In this document: one piece after another, positions 46,542 to 54,223 of the stretch | Numbering within the stretch: the stretch's first letter is position 1 | Layout of the letters: the number at the start of each line of letters is the position of its first letter | Source of the DNA: an uncultured Mailhella sp. | Lineage (GTDB): Bacteria; Desulfobacterota; Desulfovibrionia; Desulfovibrionales; Desulfovibrionaceae | Assembly (NCBI RefSeq): GCF_944324995.1 | Contig: NZ_CALUYL010000001.1 | Location: forward strand, 310,001 to 374,000 | Length of the DNA stretch: 64,000 nucleotides | Reading direction: 5' to 3' | Position numbers and translations under genes: made by a program | Notes under the pieces: model-generated | Told to the model about the DNA's origin: nothing | Seen by the model: the letters and a program-made list of their open reading frames with translations, nothing else | Databases searched by the model: none

Positions 46542-47822
46542 CTATTCCTCTCCGGCTTCCGCCTTTTCCTCTTCGGCGCCTTCGCCTTCCACCACGGGGC
46601 TGAGGAAGTTCACGGCGGCGCGCAGATCGGCAATGCGCGCGGCGGAAAGCTCAAGCTTTTCGGCAAGCTCGTCGTCCGAAGCGGCGCGCAGGGCGTCGAG
46701 AGAACGGAAACCGGCGTCCATCAGTCTGTCCACGGGAATCTCGGCCACGCTGGCCACCTGTTCCAGACCGCGACCGGCGGCGTTGGCTTCGTGGTAGCGG
46801 GACTCGGTGAAGATGTCGATCTTCCAGCCGAGGAGCTTGGCCGCGAGCTTCACGTTCTGACCCTTGCGGCCGATGGCGTTGGTGAGCTGATCGTCCGGCA
46901 CGGTGACTTCCAGAAGGTTGGAAGCCTCGTCCACGTTGATGCGCGACACCAGAGCCGGAGCCAGCGCGTTGCGGGCGTAGGTGGCGATATCGGGGCTCCA
47001 CACCACGATGTCGATGCGCTCGCCGTGCAGCTCCTGCACGATGTTCTGAATGCGGGATCCGCGCACGCCCACGCAGGCGCCCACGGGATCGATGTCGCGC
47101 TCGCGGGAGAGCACGGCCACCTTGGCGCGGGAACCGGGATCGCGGGCCACGCCCATGATCTGCACGCTGCCGTCGTCCACTTCGGGCACTTCGCGGCGGA
47201 AGAGCGCGGCCATGTAGTCGCGGTGCGCGCGGGAAATGATGACCTGCGGGCCGCGTCCTTCGCGGCGCACGTCGATGATGAGCGCCTGAATGCGGTCGTT
47301 GCGCTTGTAATGTTCTCTGGGAATCTGTTCCTCGCGGGGCAGCAGAGCCTCGGTGCGGCCCAGATTGATGACCCAGCCGCCCTTGTCGCGGCGCTGCACC
47401 ATGCCGCTCACGATTTCGCCCACGCGGTCCTTGAATTCCTCATAAATGAGTTCCTGCTCGGCGTCGCGCATGCGCTGGATGATGACCTGCTTGGCGGACT
47501 GGGCGGCAATGCGGCCGAGATCCTCCACCTTGAGGCGGAAGCCCATTTCGTCGTCGATCTGAATGGAAGGATCGTGCTGACGGGCCTCTTCCAGGGAAAT
47601 CTGAGTGAGCGGATCCTCCACCTCGTCCACGACGAACTTGAACTGGAACACCTCGATGTCGCCGGTGTCGTCGCTGTAATGCACTTCCACGTCCAGATCA
47701 TCGCCGTACTTGCGGGTCACCGACGTGCGCACGGCTTCCTCAAGAGTGCTGATGAGCATATCGCGATCCAGCCCTCTGTCCTTGCTGATCTGTTCAATGG
47801 CTTTCTTCAGTTCCAGGCTCAT
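46542..47822 (-). CDS. nusA: Transcription termination/antitermination factor NusA
   Basis: A 426-residue RNA polymerase-binding protein. In order: the N-terminal polymerase-binding domain (residues 1-125), the S1 domain (DRVGEIVSGMVQRRDKGGWVINLG), two KH domains (GACVGVRGSRIQNIVQELHGERIDIV and IGRKGQNVKLAAKLLGWKIDIF) and one helix-hairpin-helix repeat near the C-terminus. It has only one C-terminal repeat, shorter than the E. coli protein. The ATG overlaps the rimP stop by 4 bp, suggesting translational coupling. Confidence 0.96.
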   Translation of the reverse strand: MSLELKKAIEQISKDRGLDRDMLISTLEEAVRTSVTRKYGDDLDVEVHYSDDTGDIEVFQFKFVVDEVEDPLTQISLEEARQHDPSIQIDDEMGFRLKVEDLGRIAAQSAKQVIIQRMRDAEQELIYEEFKDRVGEIVSGMVQRRDKGGWVINLGRTEALLPREEQIPREHYKRNDRIQALIIDVRREGRGPQVIISRAHRDYMAALFRREVPEVDDGSVQIMGVARDPGSRAKVAVLSRERDIDPVGACVGVRGSRIQNIVQELHGERIDIVVWSPDIATYARNALAPALVSRINVDEASNLLEVTVPDDQLTNAIGRKGQNVKLAAKLLGWKIDIFTESRYHEANAAGRGLEQVASVAEIPVDRLMDAGFRSLDALRAASDDELAEKLELSAARIADLRAAVNFLSPVVEGEGAEEEKAEAGEE

Positions 47823-48451
47823 GCTTGCTTACCTCCGCCTTTGCCGGCAGCTTTTTTCGCGTTCTTTCCGGCTCCGGGCTTGCTGGTGTCAGGAAAAACA
47901 GGGACGAGGCGCGCCTTTCTTACCCAGTCCCATCGAATGGAAACATTGGAGGGAACGGGCTTTTCGCCCGCAACGGGCGCAAGAAGCACCTCCACGACGA
48001 AGGCGTTTTCCGAAGCGCTCACGAGCGGTCCCCGGAACTTGCGCCGACCGGCGATCTCGGGATGGGGATCCGCAAGAGTCACGTCTATCTCCTGCCCGAC
48101 GTAGGGAGAAAGCTGCGCGGGCTCAAAGAACAGCCGATCCATGCCCGGGGAGGACACTTCCAGCACCCAGGCGTCGGCAAACACCTCGTCGACCTCAAGG
48201 GCCAGACCCACCATACGGGAAATTTCCGCGCACTGATCCACGGACACGCCTTCCAGCATGCCGTCCTCACCGTTGTTGCCGTCCTCGGCAACGTCGCCGC
48301 CGGCGGGGGCGTCCACATACACGCGCACCACGGTGCGCCCGCCCGCCACAACCTCGATGCCCCAGAGCATCAGGCCGAACGACGCGACGACAGGTTCCGC
48401 CGCCTCGCGGACGCGGCGGACGATCTGTTCAGGAGAAAGTCCTTTTCCCAT
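47819..48451 (-). CDS. rimP: Ribosome maturation factor RimP
   Basis: A 210-residue protein for 30S subunit maturation. The N-terminal alpha/beta domain (IVRRVREAAEPVVASFGLMLWGIEVV) and the conserved ISRMVGLALEVDEVFADAWVLEVSSPGMDR segment identify it. A 17-residue acidic insertion (DVAEDGNNGEDGMLEG) and a lysine-rich tail (NAKKAAGKGGGK) are lineage-specific. AAGG precedes the ATG. It is the first gene of the rimP-nusA-ylxR-infB operon. Confidence 0.94.
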   Translation of the reverse strand: MGKGLSPEQIVRRVREAAEPVVASFGLMLWGIEVVAGGRTVVRVYVDAPAGGDVAEDGNNGEDGMLEGVSVDQCAEISRMVGLALEVDEVFADAWVLEVSSPGMDRLFFEPAQLSPYVGQEIDVTLADPHPEIAGRRKFRGPLVSASENAFVVEVLLAPVAGEKPVPSNVSIRWDWVRKARLVPVFPDTSKPGAGKNAKKAAGKGGGKQA

Positions 48452-48470
48452 GTATCATACCTTATATAAT

Positions 48471-48500
48471 AAAAAAAGGGAGGCCGTCGTCAGGCCACCC
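48471..48500 (-). terminator. Attenuator-like terminator in the rimP leader
   Basis: On the minus strand GGGTGGCC (48500-48493) and GGCCTCCC (48485-48478) form a stem with one T-T mismatch, followed by seven T. It lies only 20 nt before the rimP ATG and about 75-100 nt after a predicted promoter, so transcripts must pass it to reach the operon. Confidence 0.7.
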
Positions 48501-48580
48501 CTACCAGACCGCCTTGCGCGGTGCATCAGGATGTAGAAAGACAGGGCTGAATCAGACCCCGCCTTCCACTGCGTGAAGAC

Positions 48581-48609
48581 GTTTTACCCATGACGACGGC
48601 CCTTGTCAA
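48581..48609 (-). promoter_or_regulatory. Sigma-70 type promoter of the rimP operon
   Basis: On the minus strand TTGACA (48609-48604), a 17-bp spacer and TAAAAC (48586-48581). The -10 box is weak but the -35 box is perfect. Confidence 0.55.
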
Positions 48610-48728
48610 GAGCTCCTCCGCGCCCCCCCGCTGCACAAAAATTTTTTTGGGCCGCCCGGGAGCCGCGCCCCGAGACGAATCTCATCATGAGAGTATCGGA
48701 TAACCGTCAGTTCTTTTCCGAACGACGC

Positions 48729-48757
48729 TTGACCCACTCCCCTCGGCAGGCTAGGCT
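48729..48757 (+). promoter_or_regulatory. Possible promoter of nrdD
   Basis: TTGACC (48729-48734) and TAGGCT (48752-48757) with a 17-bp spacer. This would give a leader of about 190 nt that contains the structure at 48764-48840. Confidence 0.45.
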
Positions 48758-48763
48758 CTTCTT

Positions 48764-48847
48764 CTCGGGTCGGAAAACATGCCTTTTCATCCTGACTCGG
48801 CGCAGTAAAAAACCTTGCGCCGCAAGGCATGAGTCCCGAGTATTTTT
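48764..48847 (+). ncRNA. Structured leader upstream of nrdD
   Basis: Nested pairings form one long interrupted stem: CTCGGG/CCCGAG (48764-48769 with 48835-48840), CATGCCTT/AAGGCATG (48778-48785 with 48824-48831) and GGCGCA/TGCGCC (48799-48804 with 48816-48821). A TATTTTTGTC tail follows, so it could be an attenuator, a riboswitch-like leader or a small RNA. It does not match a riboswitch class that I know. Confidence 0.5.
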
Positions 48848-48952
48848 GTCTTTATATCCGCGCAGTTGCCACAAAAGCCGGGTGACTGCGTCTTTTCCCG
48901 GACTCTCCGGGATTCCCCAGGCTTCACAAGGAATACACAGGACACACAGGTT

Positions 48953-51241
48953 ATGATTCGCTTCATCAAAAAACGCGATTCTCGAGTGGTTCCCTTTGAC
49001 ATCGCCAAGATAGATGAGGCGATCTTCCGAGCGGCGAAGGCTCAGGGCGGCACCGATCGCGCCATGTCCCGCAACCTCGCCGATCAGGTGCTCGACATGC
49101 TCGAGGCCGAAGGCGGCGACACGCCCGACGTGGAACACGTGCAGGATCTCGTGGAAAAGGTGCTCATCGAAGCCGGTCATGCCCGCACCGCCAAGGCGTA
49201 TATTCTCTACCGCAACGAACGCACCCGCGTGCGCGAAATGAAGACCAGACTCATGAACACGCTGAAGGATCTCTCCTTCACCGACGCCAAGGAGCTGGAC
49301 CTCAAGCGCGAGAACGCCAACATCGACGGCGACACGCCCATGGGCACCATGCTGCGCTACGGCAGCGAGGCCGCCAAGGCCTTCTACAAGAACTATCTGC
49401 TCTCGCCCGAATACAGCCGCGCGCACGAGGAAGGCGACATTCACATTCACGACCTCGACTTCCTCTCCCTCACCACCACCTGCTGCCAGATCGACATCAA
49501 GAAGCTGTTCAACGGCGGTTTCAACACCGGTCACGGCTTCCTGCGCGAACCCAACAGCATTCAGTGCGCGAGCGCCCTCGCCTGCATCGCCATCCAGTCC
49601 AACCAGAACGATCAGCACGGCGGCCAGAGCATTCCCAATTTTGAATACGGTCTCGCTCCCGGCGTGGCCCGCAGCTTCATCAAGAACATCGACCTCGCCC
49701 TCGACATGCGCGACGCGCCCGAAGACTTCCGCAACGAAGTGAAGACCGCGCTGCGTTCCCGCGCCTTCCCCACGGGCGAATACGCCTCCTTCCGGTCCAT
49801 CCTCAACGAGGAAGGCCTCGACTTCGTGAAGCAGCAGCTCATGACCCGCCTTTCCGAAAAGGAAGCCGCCCACGTCATCGACAAGGCCCTCGCCAAGACC
49901 GACAAGGACACCTATCAGGCCATGGAAGGACTGATCCACAACCTGAACACCATGCACAGCCGCGCCGGCGCTCAGGTTCCCTTCAGCTCCATCAACTACG
50001 GCACCGACACCACGCCCGAAGGCCGCATGGTCATCAAGAACACCCTGCTGGCCGAAGACGCGGGTCTCGGCAACGGCGAAACGCCCATTTTCCCCATCCA
50101 CATCTTCAAGGTGCGCGACGGCTACAGCTTCAACCCCGGCGATCCCAACTACGATCTGTTCAAGCTCGCCTGCCGCGTGTCCGCCAAGCGCCTGTTCCCC
50201 AACTTCTCCTTCATGGACGCGCCCTTCAACGCCCCCTATCTCAGGGGCGACGATCCCAACCATGAAGTAGCCTACATGGGCTGCCGCACCCGCGTCATGG
50301 CCAACCGCTACGACCCCGAACGCGAAACCACCTTCGGCCGCGGCAACCTCTCGTTCACGTCCATCAACCTGCCCCGCCTCGGCCTCAAGCACCGCGGCGA
50401 CGTGGAAGGCTTCTTCGAGGAACTCAACGAAAAGATCGATCTCGTGTTCGGTCAGCTTCTCGAACGCCTCGAAATTCAGAGCCACAAGCGCTGCCGCAAC
50501 TATCCCTTCCTCATGGGACAGGGCATCTGGCTGGATTCCGAAAGCCTGGCCCCCGGCGACGAAGTGGGCGAAGTGCTCAAGCACGGCACCCTGACCACCG
50601 GCTTCATCGGCCTCGCCGAATGCCTGAAGGCGCTCATCGGCGTGCATCACGGCGAATCCGAGGAAGCGCAGGAACTGGGTCTGCGCATCGTGCGCACCCT
50701 GCGCGAGCGCTCCGACGCCAAGGGCGAGGAAACCGGACTGAACTTCACCGTGATCGCCACCCCCGCCGAAGGCCTCGCCGGCCGCTTCGTCAAGTACGAC
50801 CGCAAGCTCTTCGGCAGCATTCCCGGCATCACCGACAGAGACTACTACACCAACTCGTTCCACGTTCCGGTGTACTTCCCCATCAACGCATTCAACAAGA
50901 TACGCCTTGAAGCCCCCTACCACGCCCTGACCAACGGCGGCCACATCAGCTATGTGGAAGTGGACGGCGATCCGCTCAACAACCTTGAGGCCTTTGAAGA
51001 CATCGTCAAGGCCATGAAGGAAATGGGCATCGGCTACGGATCCATCAACCATCCCGTTGACCGCGATCCCGTATGCGGCTATACCGGCATCATCGGCGAC
51101 GTCTGCCCCCGCTGCGGCAGACACGACGGCGAAGGCATTCCTCTTTCCGTTCTGAAACAGATCAAGGGCTACATCCGCGACAGCCGCACCAGCGACGAAC
51201 GCAGCGAAGCCCATGACAAAATTCCGAATATCAAACTCTAA
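48953..51241 (+). CDS. nrdD: Anaerobic (class III) ribonucleoside-triphosphate reductase, large chain
   Basis: A 762-residue NrdD. Residues 1-95 form an ATP-cone (MIRFIKKRDSRVVPFD), the allosteric activity domain. The catalytic barrel follows with conserved ILTTTCCQID-type, QSNQNDQHGGQSIPNFEYG and VPFSSINYGTDTT segments. The C-terminal zinc region reads DPVCGYTG and DVCPRCGR, with three of the usual four cysteines visible. The standard RxTGYL glycyl radical tail is absent; the chain ends in a weak resemblance, QIKGYI. The standard tail is instead encoded by the next ORF, 11 bp downstream. Start 48953 (MIRF) is chosen by homology; an upstream ATG at 48866 adds an unrelated stretch. Confidence 0.93.
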   Translation: MIRFIKKRDSRVVPFDIAKIDEAIFRAAKAQGGTDRAMSRNLADQVLDMLEAEGGDTPDVEHVQDLVEKVLIEAGHARTAKAYILYRNERTRVREMKTRLMNTLKDLSFTDAKELDLKRENANIDGDTPMGTMLRYGSEAAKAFYKNYLLSPEYSRAHEEGDIHIHDLDFLSLTTTCCQIDIKKLFNGGFNTGHGFLREPNSIQCASALACIAIQSNQNDQHGGQSIPNFEYGLAPGVARSFIKNIDLALDMRDAPEDFRNEVKTALRSRAFPTGEYASFRSILNEEGLDFVKQQLMTRLSEKEAAHVIDKALAKTDKDTYQAMEGLIHNLNTMHSRAGAQVPFSSINYGTDTTPEGRMVIKNTLLAEDAGLGNGETPIFPIHIFKVRDGYSFNPGDPNYDLFKLACRVSAKRLFPNFSFMDAPFNAPYLRGDDPNHEVAYMGCRTRVMANRYDPERETTFGRGNLSFTSINLPRLGLKHRGDVEGFFEELNEKIDLVFGQLLERLEIQSHKRCRNYPFLMGQGIWLDSESLAPGDEVGEVLKHGTLTTGFIGLAECLKALIGVHHGESEEAQELGLRIVRTLRERSDAKGEETGLNFTVIATPAEGLAGRFVKYDRKLFGSIPGITDRDYYTNSFHVPVYFPINAFNKIRLEAPYHALTNGGHISYVEVDGDPLNNLEAFEDIVKAMKEMGIGYGSINHPVDRDPVCGYTGIIGDVCPRCGRHDGEGIPLSVLKQIKGYIRDSRTSDERSEAHDKIPNIKL

Positions 51242-51252
51242 GGAGCGTTCTC

Positions 51253-51438
51253 ATGATCCATTGCAAGTCCGATGTGGCTGCCACCACCGATCAGATTCTC
51301 GTCGGTTCCAATGTCAAGTTCGAGCGTATCCGCCGCATCACCGGTTACCTCGTAGGCACCCTCGACCGCTTCAACGACGGCAAGGCCGCGGAAGAGCGTG
51401 ATCGCGTCAAGCACTGCAGCATGGACAACTGGAAGTAA
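51253..51438 (+). CDS. Small glycyl-radical-domain protein of class III ribonucleotide reductase
   Basis: A 61-residue protein whose second half, RRITGYLVGTLDRFNDGK then AAEERDRVKHC, is the C-terminal glycyl radical segment normally fused to NrdD; Gly is in RITGYL. It has its own ribosome site (AAGGAG overlapping the nrdD stop) and a different frame from nrdD, so this is a true separate gene and not simple read-through. It ends at a strong terminator. It may complete a split reductase or act like GrcA/YfiD, which replaces a damaged radical domain of pyruvate formate-lyase. NrdG, encoded nearby, would activate it. Confidence 0.85.
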   Translation: MIHCKSDVAATTDQILVGSNVKFERIRRITGYLVGTLDRFNDGKAAEERDRVKHCSMDNWK

Positions 51439-51465
51439 TCCGGTCCTGCAGCTGAAAAACATGCG

Positions 51466-51497
51466 GGGACGGGCCTTTTGGGGCCCGTCCCTTTTTT
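51466..51497 (+). terminator. Terminator after the nrdD pair
   Basis: GGGACGGGCC (51466-51475) pairs perfectly with GGCCCGTCCC (51482-51491), followed by TTTTTT. Confidence 0.9.
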
Positions 51498-52305
51498 CAT
51501 GCCAAAAGCGTGAGGAACTCTCGCCGCCTTTCCAAAGCGCCTTGCCTGAGCCCTTCCGCGGCGCCGGAGCCTCGCTCCGGCGCGACTTCCCCGATTTTCC
51601 GGTTCCCCAGAATTTCTCTGGATCTCCACGGGGCCGCACGCGCCGTCTGAGGCGCAGAAAGCTCCGGCCCGACTTCCTTATGAAAAAAGCGAACACTGCG
51701 CCGCAGACGGGCCCGTGAGCGCGGAAAACGGCCATGCCTGACGCCCCCGCGGACAGACTGCCCGCGAGACATCCGCCCGCCACGCCTTCAGGCGTCCCGT
51801 CTTCCCCGTCCGACATTTCAAGCACGACGGATCGCCCGTTCCGCCGCATGGGATGCACGTTCCATCGCACGCGCCGCGCCCCCAACCTTTCCGACATTCC
51901 AGGCACGGCAGGCTGCGCTTTTTTGCTCCGCGCCTCCCCCTTCGTCTGCCGTTCCAGAGCAGCGGACTGCGCCTTCCGTCATGTTCCACTAGGGGTCTGC
52001 TCATCTGCCGAATCCCTCCCGCAGCCCCGGCTCCGCCGGATACGGCACAGAAGCCCCCGAAACGTCTTGCCGACGCCGGGCCGTCTCCCGACCTCCGCGC
52101 CGACTCCGAAACGTTCCGCCTCAGCCCGCCAGCGCCTCCGTTCCGCGCCCAAAAGCCTGACGCTTCACTGGCAACGCCGCCAAAAGCGCCTGTGCGCCGA
52201 ACGAACGCGTCCGCCCGCGGACAAAAGACCATGAAAAAACGCGGGAAAAAGCCGCCCCCGAAAGGGCAACTCTTCCCCGCGTCATACGTCAAAAGGCAAA
52301 AATGC
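51498..52305. other. Gene-free convergent spacer
   Basis: About 800 bp of GC-rich sequence between nrdD and nrdG. Frames are mostly Arg/Pro/Ser or Arg/Gly-rich. One minus-strand frame (51678-52292) contains clustered Cys-x-x-Cys motifs but has no ribosome site or family match I recognise, so I do not call it a gene. Confidence 0.45.
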
Positions 52306-52836
52306 CTAGCGCTCGATGCTGCCGTTCAGCGCGTCCAGCACGGGCGTCCACCCGGCCTCTCTGGACGCGGCCAGATTCAGAATGCGCTGATTGCGCGAAC
52401 CGCGGAAGCGCAGCTCCAGCGATTTTTCCTCCTCAATGAACGGCCCGTCCACAAGAAGATCCAGAAGGGAAAGCAGTTCGCGGCAGCCGGGCTTCGGCAG
52501 AAGCTGCTCGAAGGTGTAGCCGCTGAACGCCATGAGATGATAGCCGCGCCGCTTCAGTTCGGCGGCCAGAGGCAGCAGCGCCTGCGCCTGCTCAAAGGGC
52601 TCGCCGCCGCTGAAGGTGATGCCGTGAACCAGGGGATCGCCCTGAATGCGGGCCAGAACGTCCTCAGCCGAAACCAGCGTGCCTCCGTTGAAGTCCCAGG
52701 TCTGGGGATTCTGGCAGCCCTTGCAGTGCGTGCGGCAGCCCTGAAGAAAAAGCACGAAGCGGAGCCCCGGTCCATCGACGATGGACTCCTCGATGACGCC
52801 CGCCACGCGCAGCATGATGTCCTTCAGAGCTTCCAT
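52306..52836 (-). CDS. nrdG: Anaerobic ribonucleotide reductase activase
   Basis: A 176-residue radical SAM protein that generates the glycyl radical on NrdD. VDGPGLRFVLFLQGCRTHCKGCQNPQTWD contains the CxxxCxxC cluster with the GCxNPxTW context typical of NrdG, and ITFSGGEPFEQ is the GGE motif. It has no extra ferredoxin domain, as usual for this subgroup. AAGGA precedes the ATG, which lies 1 nt after the stop of the upstream unknown gene, so the two are translationally coupled. nrdD is convergent rather than cotranscribed. Confidence 0.94.
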   Translation of the reverse strand: MEALKDIMLRVAGVIEESIVDGPGLRFVLFLQGCRTHCKGCQNPQTWDFNGGTLVSAEDVLARIQGDPLVHGITFSGGEPFEQAQALLPLAAELKRRGYHLMAFSGYTFEQLLPKPGCRELLSLLDLLVDGPFIEEEKSLELRFRGSRNQRILNLAASREAGWTPVLDALNGSIER

Positions 52837-52837
52837 G

Positions 52838-53734
52838 TTATTCCTTGTTCGGTTCGGGAATGACGCTTTCTTCCGTTGCCGGAGCCACCTTGCCTTCGGT
52901 GTCGTCCACGCGGCCCTGCATCCAGAAAATCATGTCCACGTCGTCGCCTTCCTTGGGCTCGTAGCCCTTGTAGCAGATACGCTCGGGCGCGTAGATGATG
53001 GCATAGACCGGCTTTTCGGGATTGCCGAAGCCCACGCCGAAACGATAAATCTTCATCTGCGACTTTTCCGGCCCGAACATGAAGCTGTCCACATCAAAGA
53101 TTCTGGCGCGGCACTGATACTCGCAGCAGTGATCGGTGATGTCGATGATCGTTTTGCCCTTGAGCGGAATCTTGAGCGCAGGCACGTCGAGACGGGTCTT
53201 GTCGGGATGCTGCTTCATCCATTCCAGGGCGTGCTTTTCATAGGCGGGGCCCTGGGTCACGGTCAGTTCGTCGAGAAGGGCGCGGCGGATGCCGTAGCAC
53301 AGGCCGGAAAGGAGAAAGTTGAAGCTCTTGTCCTTCACGTCTCCGGCTCCGTCGCGGAAAAACAGCGGCGCGTAGAACCAGAACGGCGGAAAATCGTCGG
53401 TTCCGGCAAGAATTTCGCCGGCGTGCTCGCCCTTCCAGGGATAGACGTCCCTGACGGTGAGCGTGTTGGAGAAGCCTTCCATGAGAGGAGCCACGGCCAC
53501 GGCGGAGAGCTTGCCGTCCGGCTTGCCCGCCATGAGCACCGACGAGCGCAGAAGCGACTCGCTCGGCCAGGCCATGAGCATGCGCTCCACCTGTTCGTCC
53601 TTCATGCCCCACACGGGGCGGCTGCCGCCGAGCTCCAGAGTGGTGGCCATCACGCCGACAACCTGCCTGGCATCAACTCCGAGGACAAACCACTTGTCCC
53701 CCATGCTTTCAATATGCTGCATATGACTTTCCAT
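52838..53734 (-). CDS. Protein of unknown function coupled to nrdG
   Basis: A 298-residue soluble protein that I do not recognise. It is mixed alpha/beta without signal peptide or membrane segments. Notable features are a long aromatic stretch (FPPFWFYAPLFFRDG), a Cys cluster in DHCCEYQCRARIF and an acidic C-terminus (DDTEGKVAPATEES). Its TAA is one base from the nrdG ATG, so it is cotranscribed and possibly coupled with nrdG; a role in deoxynucleotide synthesis or radical enzyme maintenance is inference from position only. The start could be 53722, where GGAAA precedes an ATG. Confidence 0.7.
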   Translation of the reverse strand: MESHMQHIESMGDKWFVLGVDARQVVGVMATTLELGGSRPVWGMKDEQVERMLMAWPSESLLRSSVLMAGKPDGKLSAVAVAPLMEGFSNTLTVRDVYPWKGEHAGEILAGTDDFPPFWFYAPLFFRDGAGDVKDKSFNFLLSGLCYGIRRALLDELTVTQGPAYEKHALEWMKQHPDKTRLDVPALKIPLKGKTIIDITDHCCEYQCRARIFDVDSFMFGPEKSQMKIYRFGVGFGNPEKPVYAIIYAPERICYKGYEPKEGDDVDMIFWMQGRVDDTEGKVAPATEESVIPEPNKE

Positions 53735-53832
53735 GGTAATTGAGATTCCGACGCGCTTTCCCTGCCGGAAAACGGCGTCGAGGGAGAGAATAGCACAGGG
53801 GACGCCGGCAGAACAATAGAAACCTGCCCCCT

Positions 53833-53868
53833 AAAAAAAATGCCGAAGGCAACCGCCTGCGGCATTTT
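53833..53868. terminator. Bidirectional terminator
   Basis: AAAATGCCG (53837-53845) and CGGCATTTT (53860-53868), with an inner AGGC/GCCT stem and A/T runs on both sides. It ends the YeiH unit on the minus strand. Confidence 0.85.
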
Positions 53869-53891
53869 ACATTTTCCGAACAGGAAAAAAA

Positions 53892-54161
53892 CTACAAGGA
53901 AGAGGCCCGAAGCTCTATGGCCTTCTGCACAGCCTCGCGGGAGGCCATTTCGCTGTCAAGCGATACAGGCACGTCCGTATAGTAAATGGCTCCCGCCGAG
54001 ATGTCGAACCTGGCCTGCTGATCCCTCGAGTGCCGGAGCGGCGGCACCACGTCGTACACCCAGGGGAGGAACTCCCCCAGAAACAGCCATGTGACTATGC
54101 TGAGCGCCACAAGCTTGAGCCATGCGACCTTTCTGCTGGAAGAAGAGGAGAGAGAAATCAT
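53892..54161 (-). CDS. Small single-span membrane protein
   Basis: An 89-residue protein with one hydrophobic helix near the N-terminus (WLKLVALSIVTWLFLGEFLPWV) and a polar C-terminal part (SAGAIYYTDVPVSLDSEMAS). I do not recognise a family. It follows the YeiH-like transporter gene after 62 bp that contain a strong hairpin, so it may be a partner subunit at lower expression. The ATG at 54161 is preferred; a GTG at 54185 lies within the hairpin. Confidence 0.6.
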   Translation of the reverse strand: MISLSSSSSRKVAWLKLVALSIVTWLFLGEFLPWVYDVVPPLRHSRDQQARFDISAGAIYYTDVPVSLDSEMASREAVQKAIELRASSL

Positions 54162-54177
54162 TTTCAAAAAATCCAGT

Positions 54178-54205
54178 GTCCGCACCGCCTTTCGACGGTG
54201 CGGAC
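54178..54205 (-). terminator. Hairpin between the YeiH-like gene and its small neighbour
   Basis: A perfect 10-bp stem GTCCGCACCG / CGGTGCGGAC with an 8-nt loop. On the minus strand ACTGGATTTTTT follows, so partial termination is likely. Confidence 0.65.
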
Positions 54206-54223
54206 CGAGTTCAACGGTTCAGG

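Noticed and set aside
48452..48610. A tRNA in the rimP leader, as metY in E. coli
   Set aside because: No cloverleaf or T-arm sequence is visible; only a short leader with a terminator-like hairpin.
51734..52234. 166-residue plus-strand ORF in the nrdD-nrdG gap
   Set aside because: Pro/Ser/Arg low complexity, no ribosome site, and no recognisable family.
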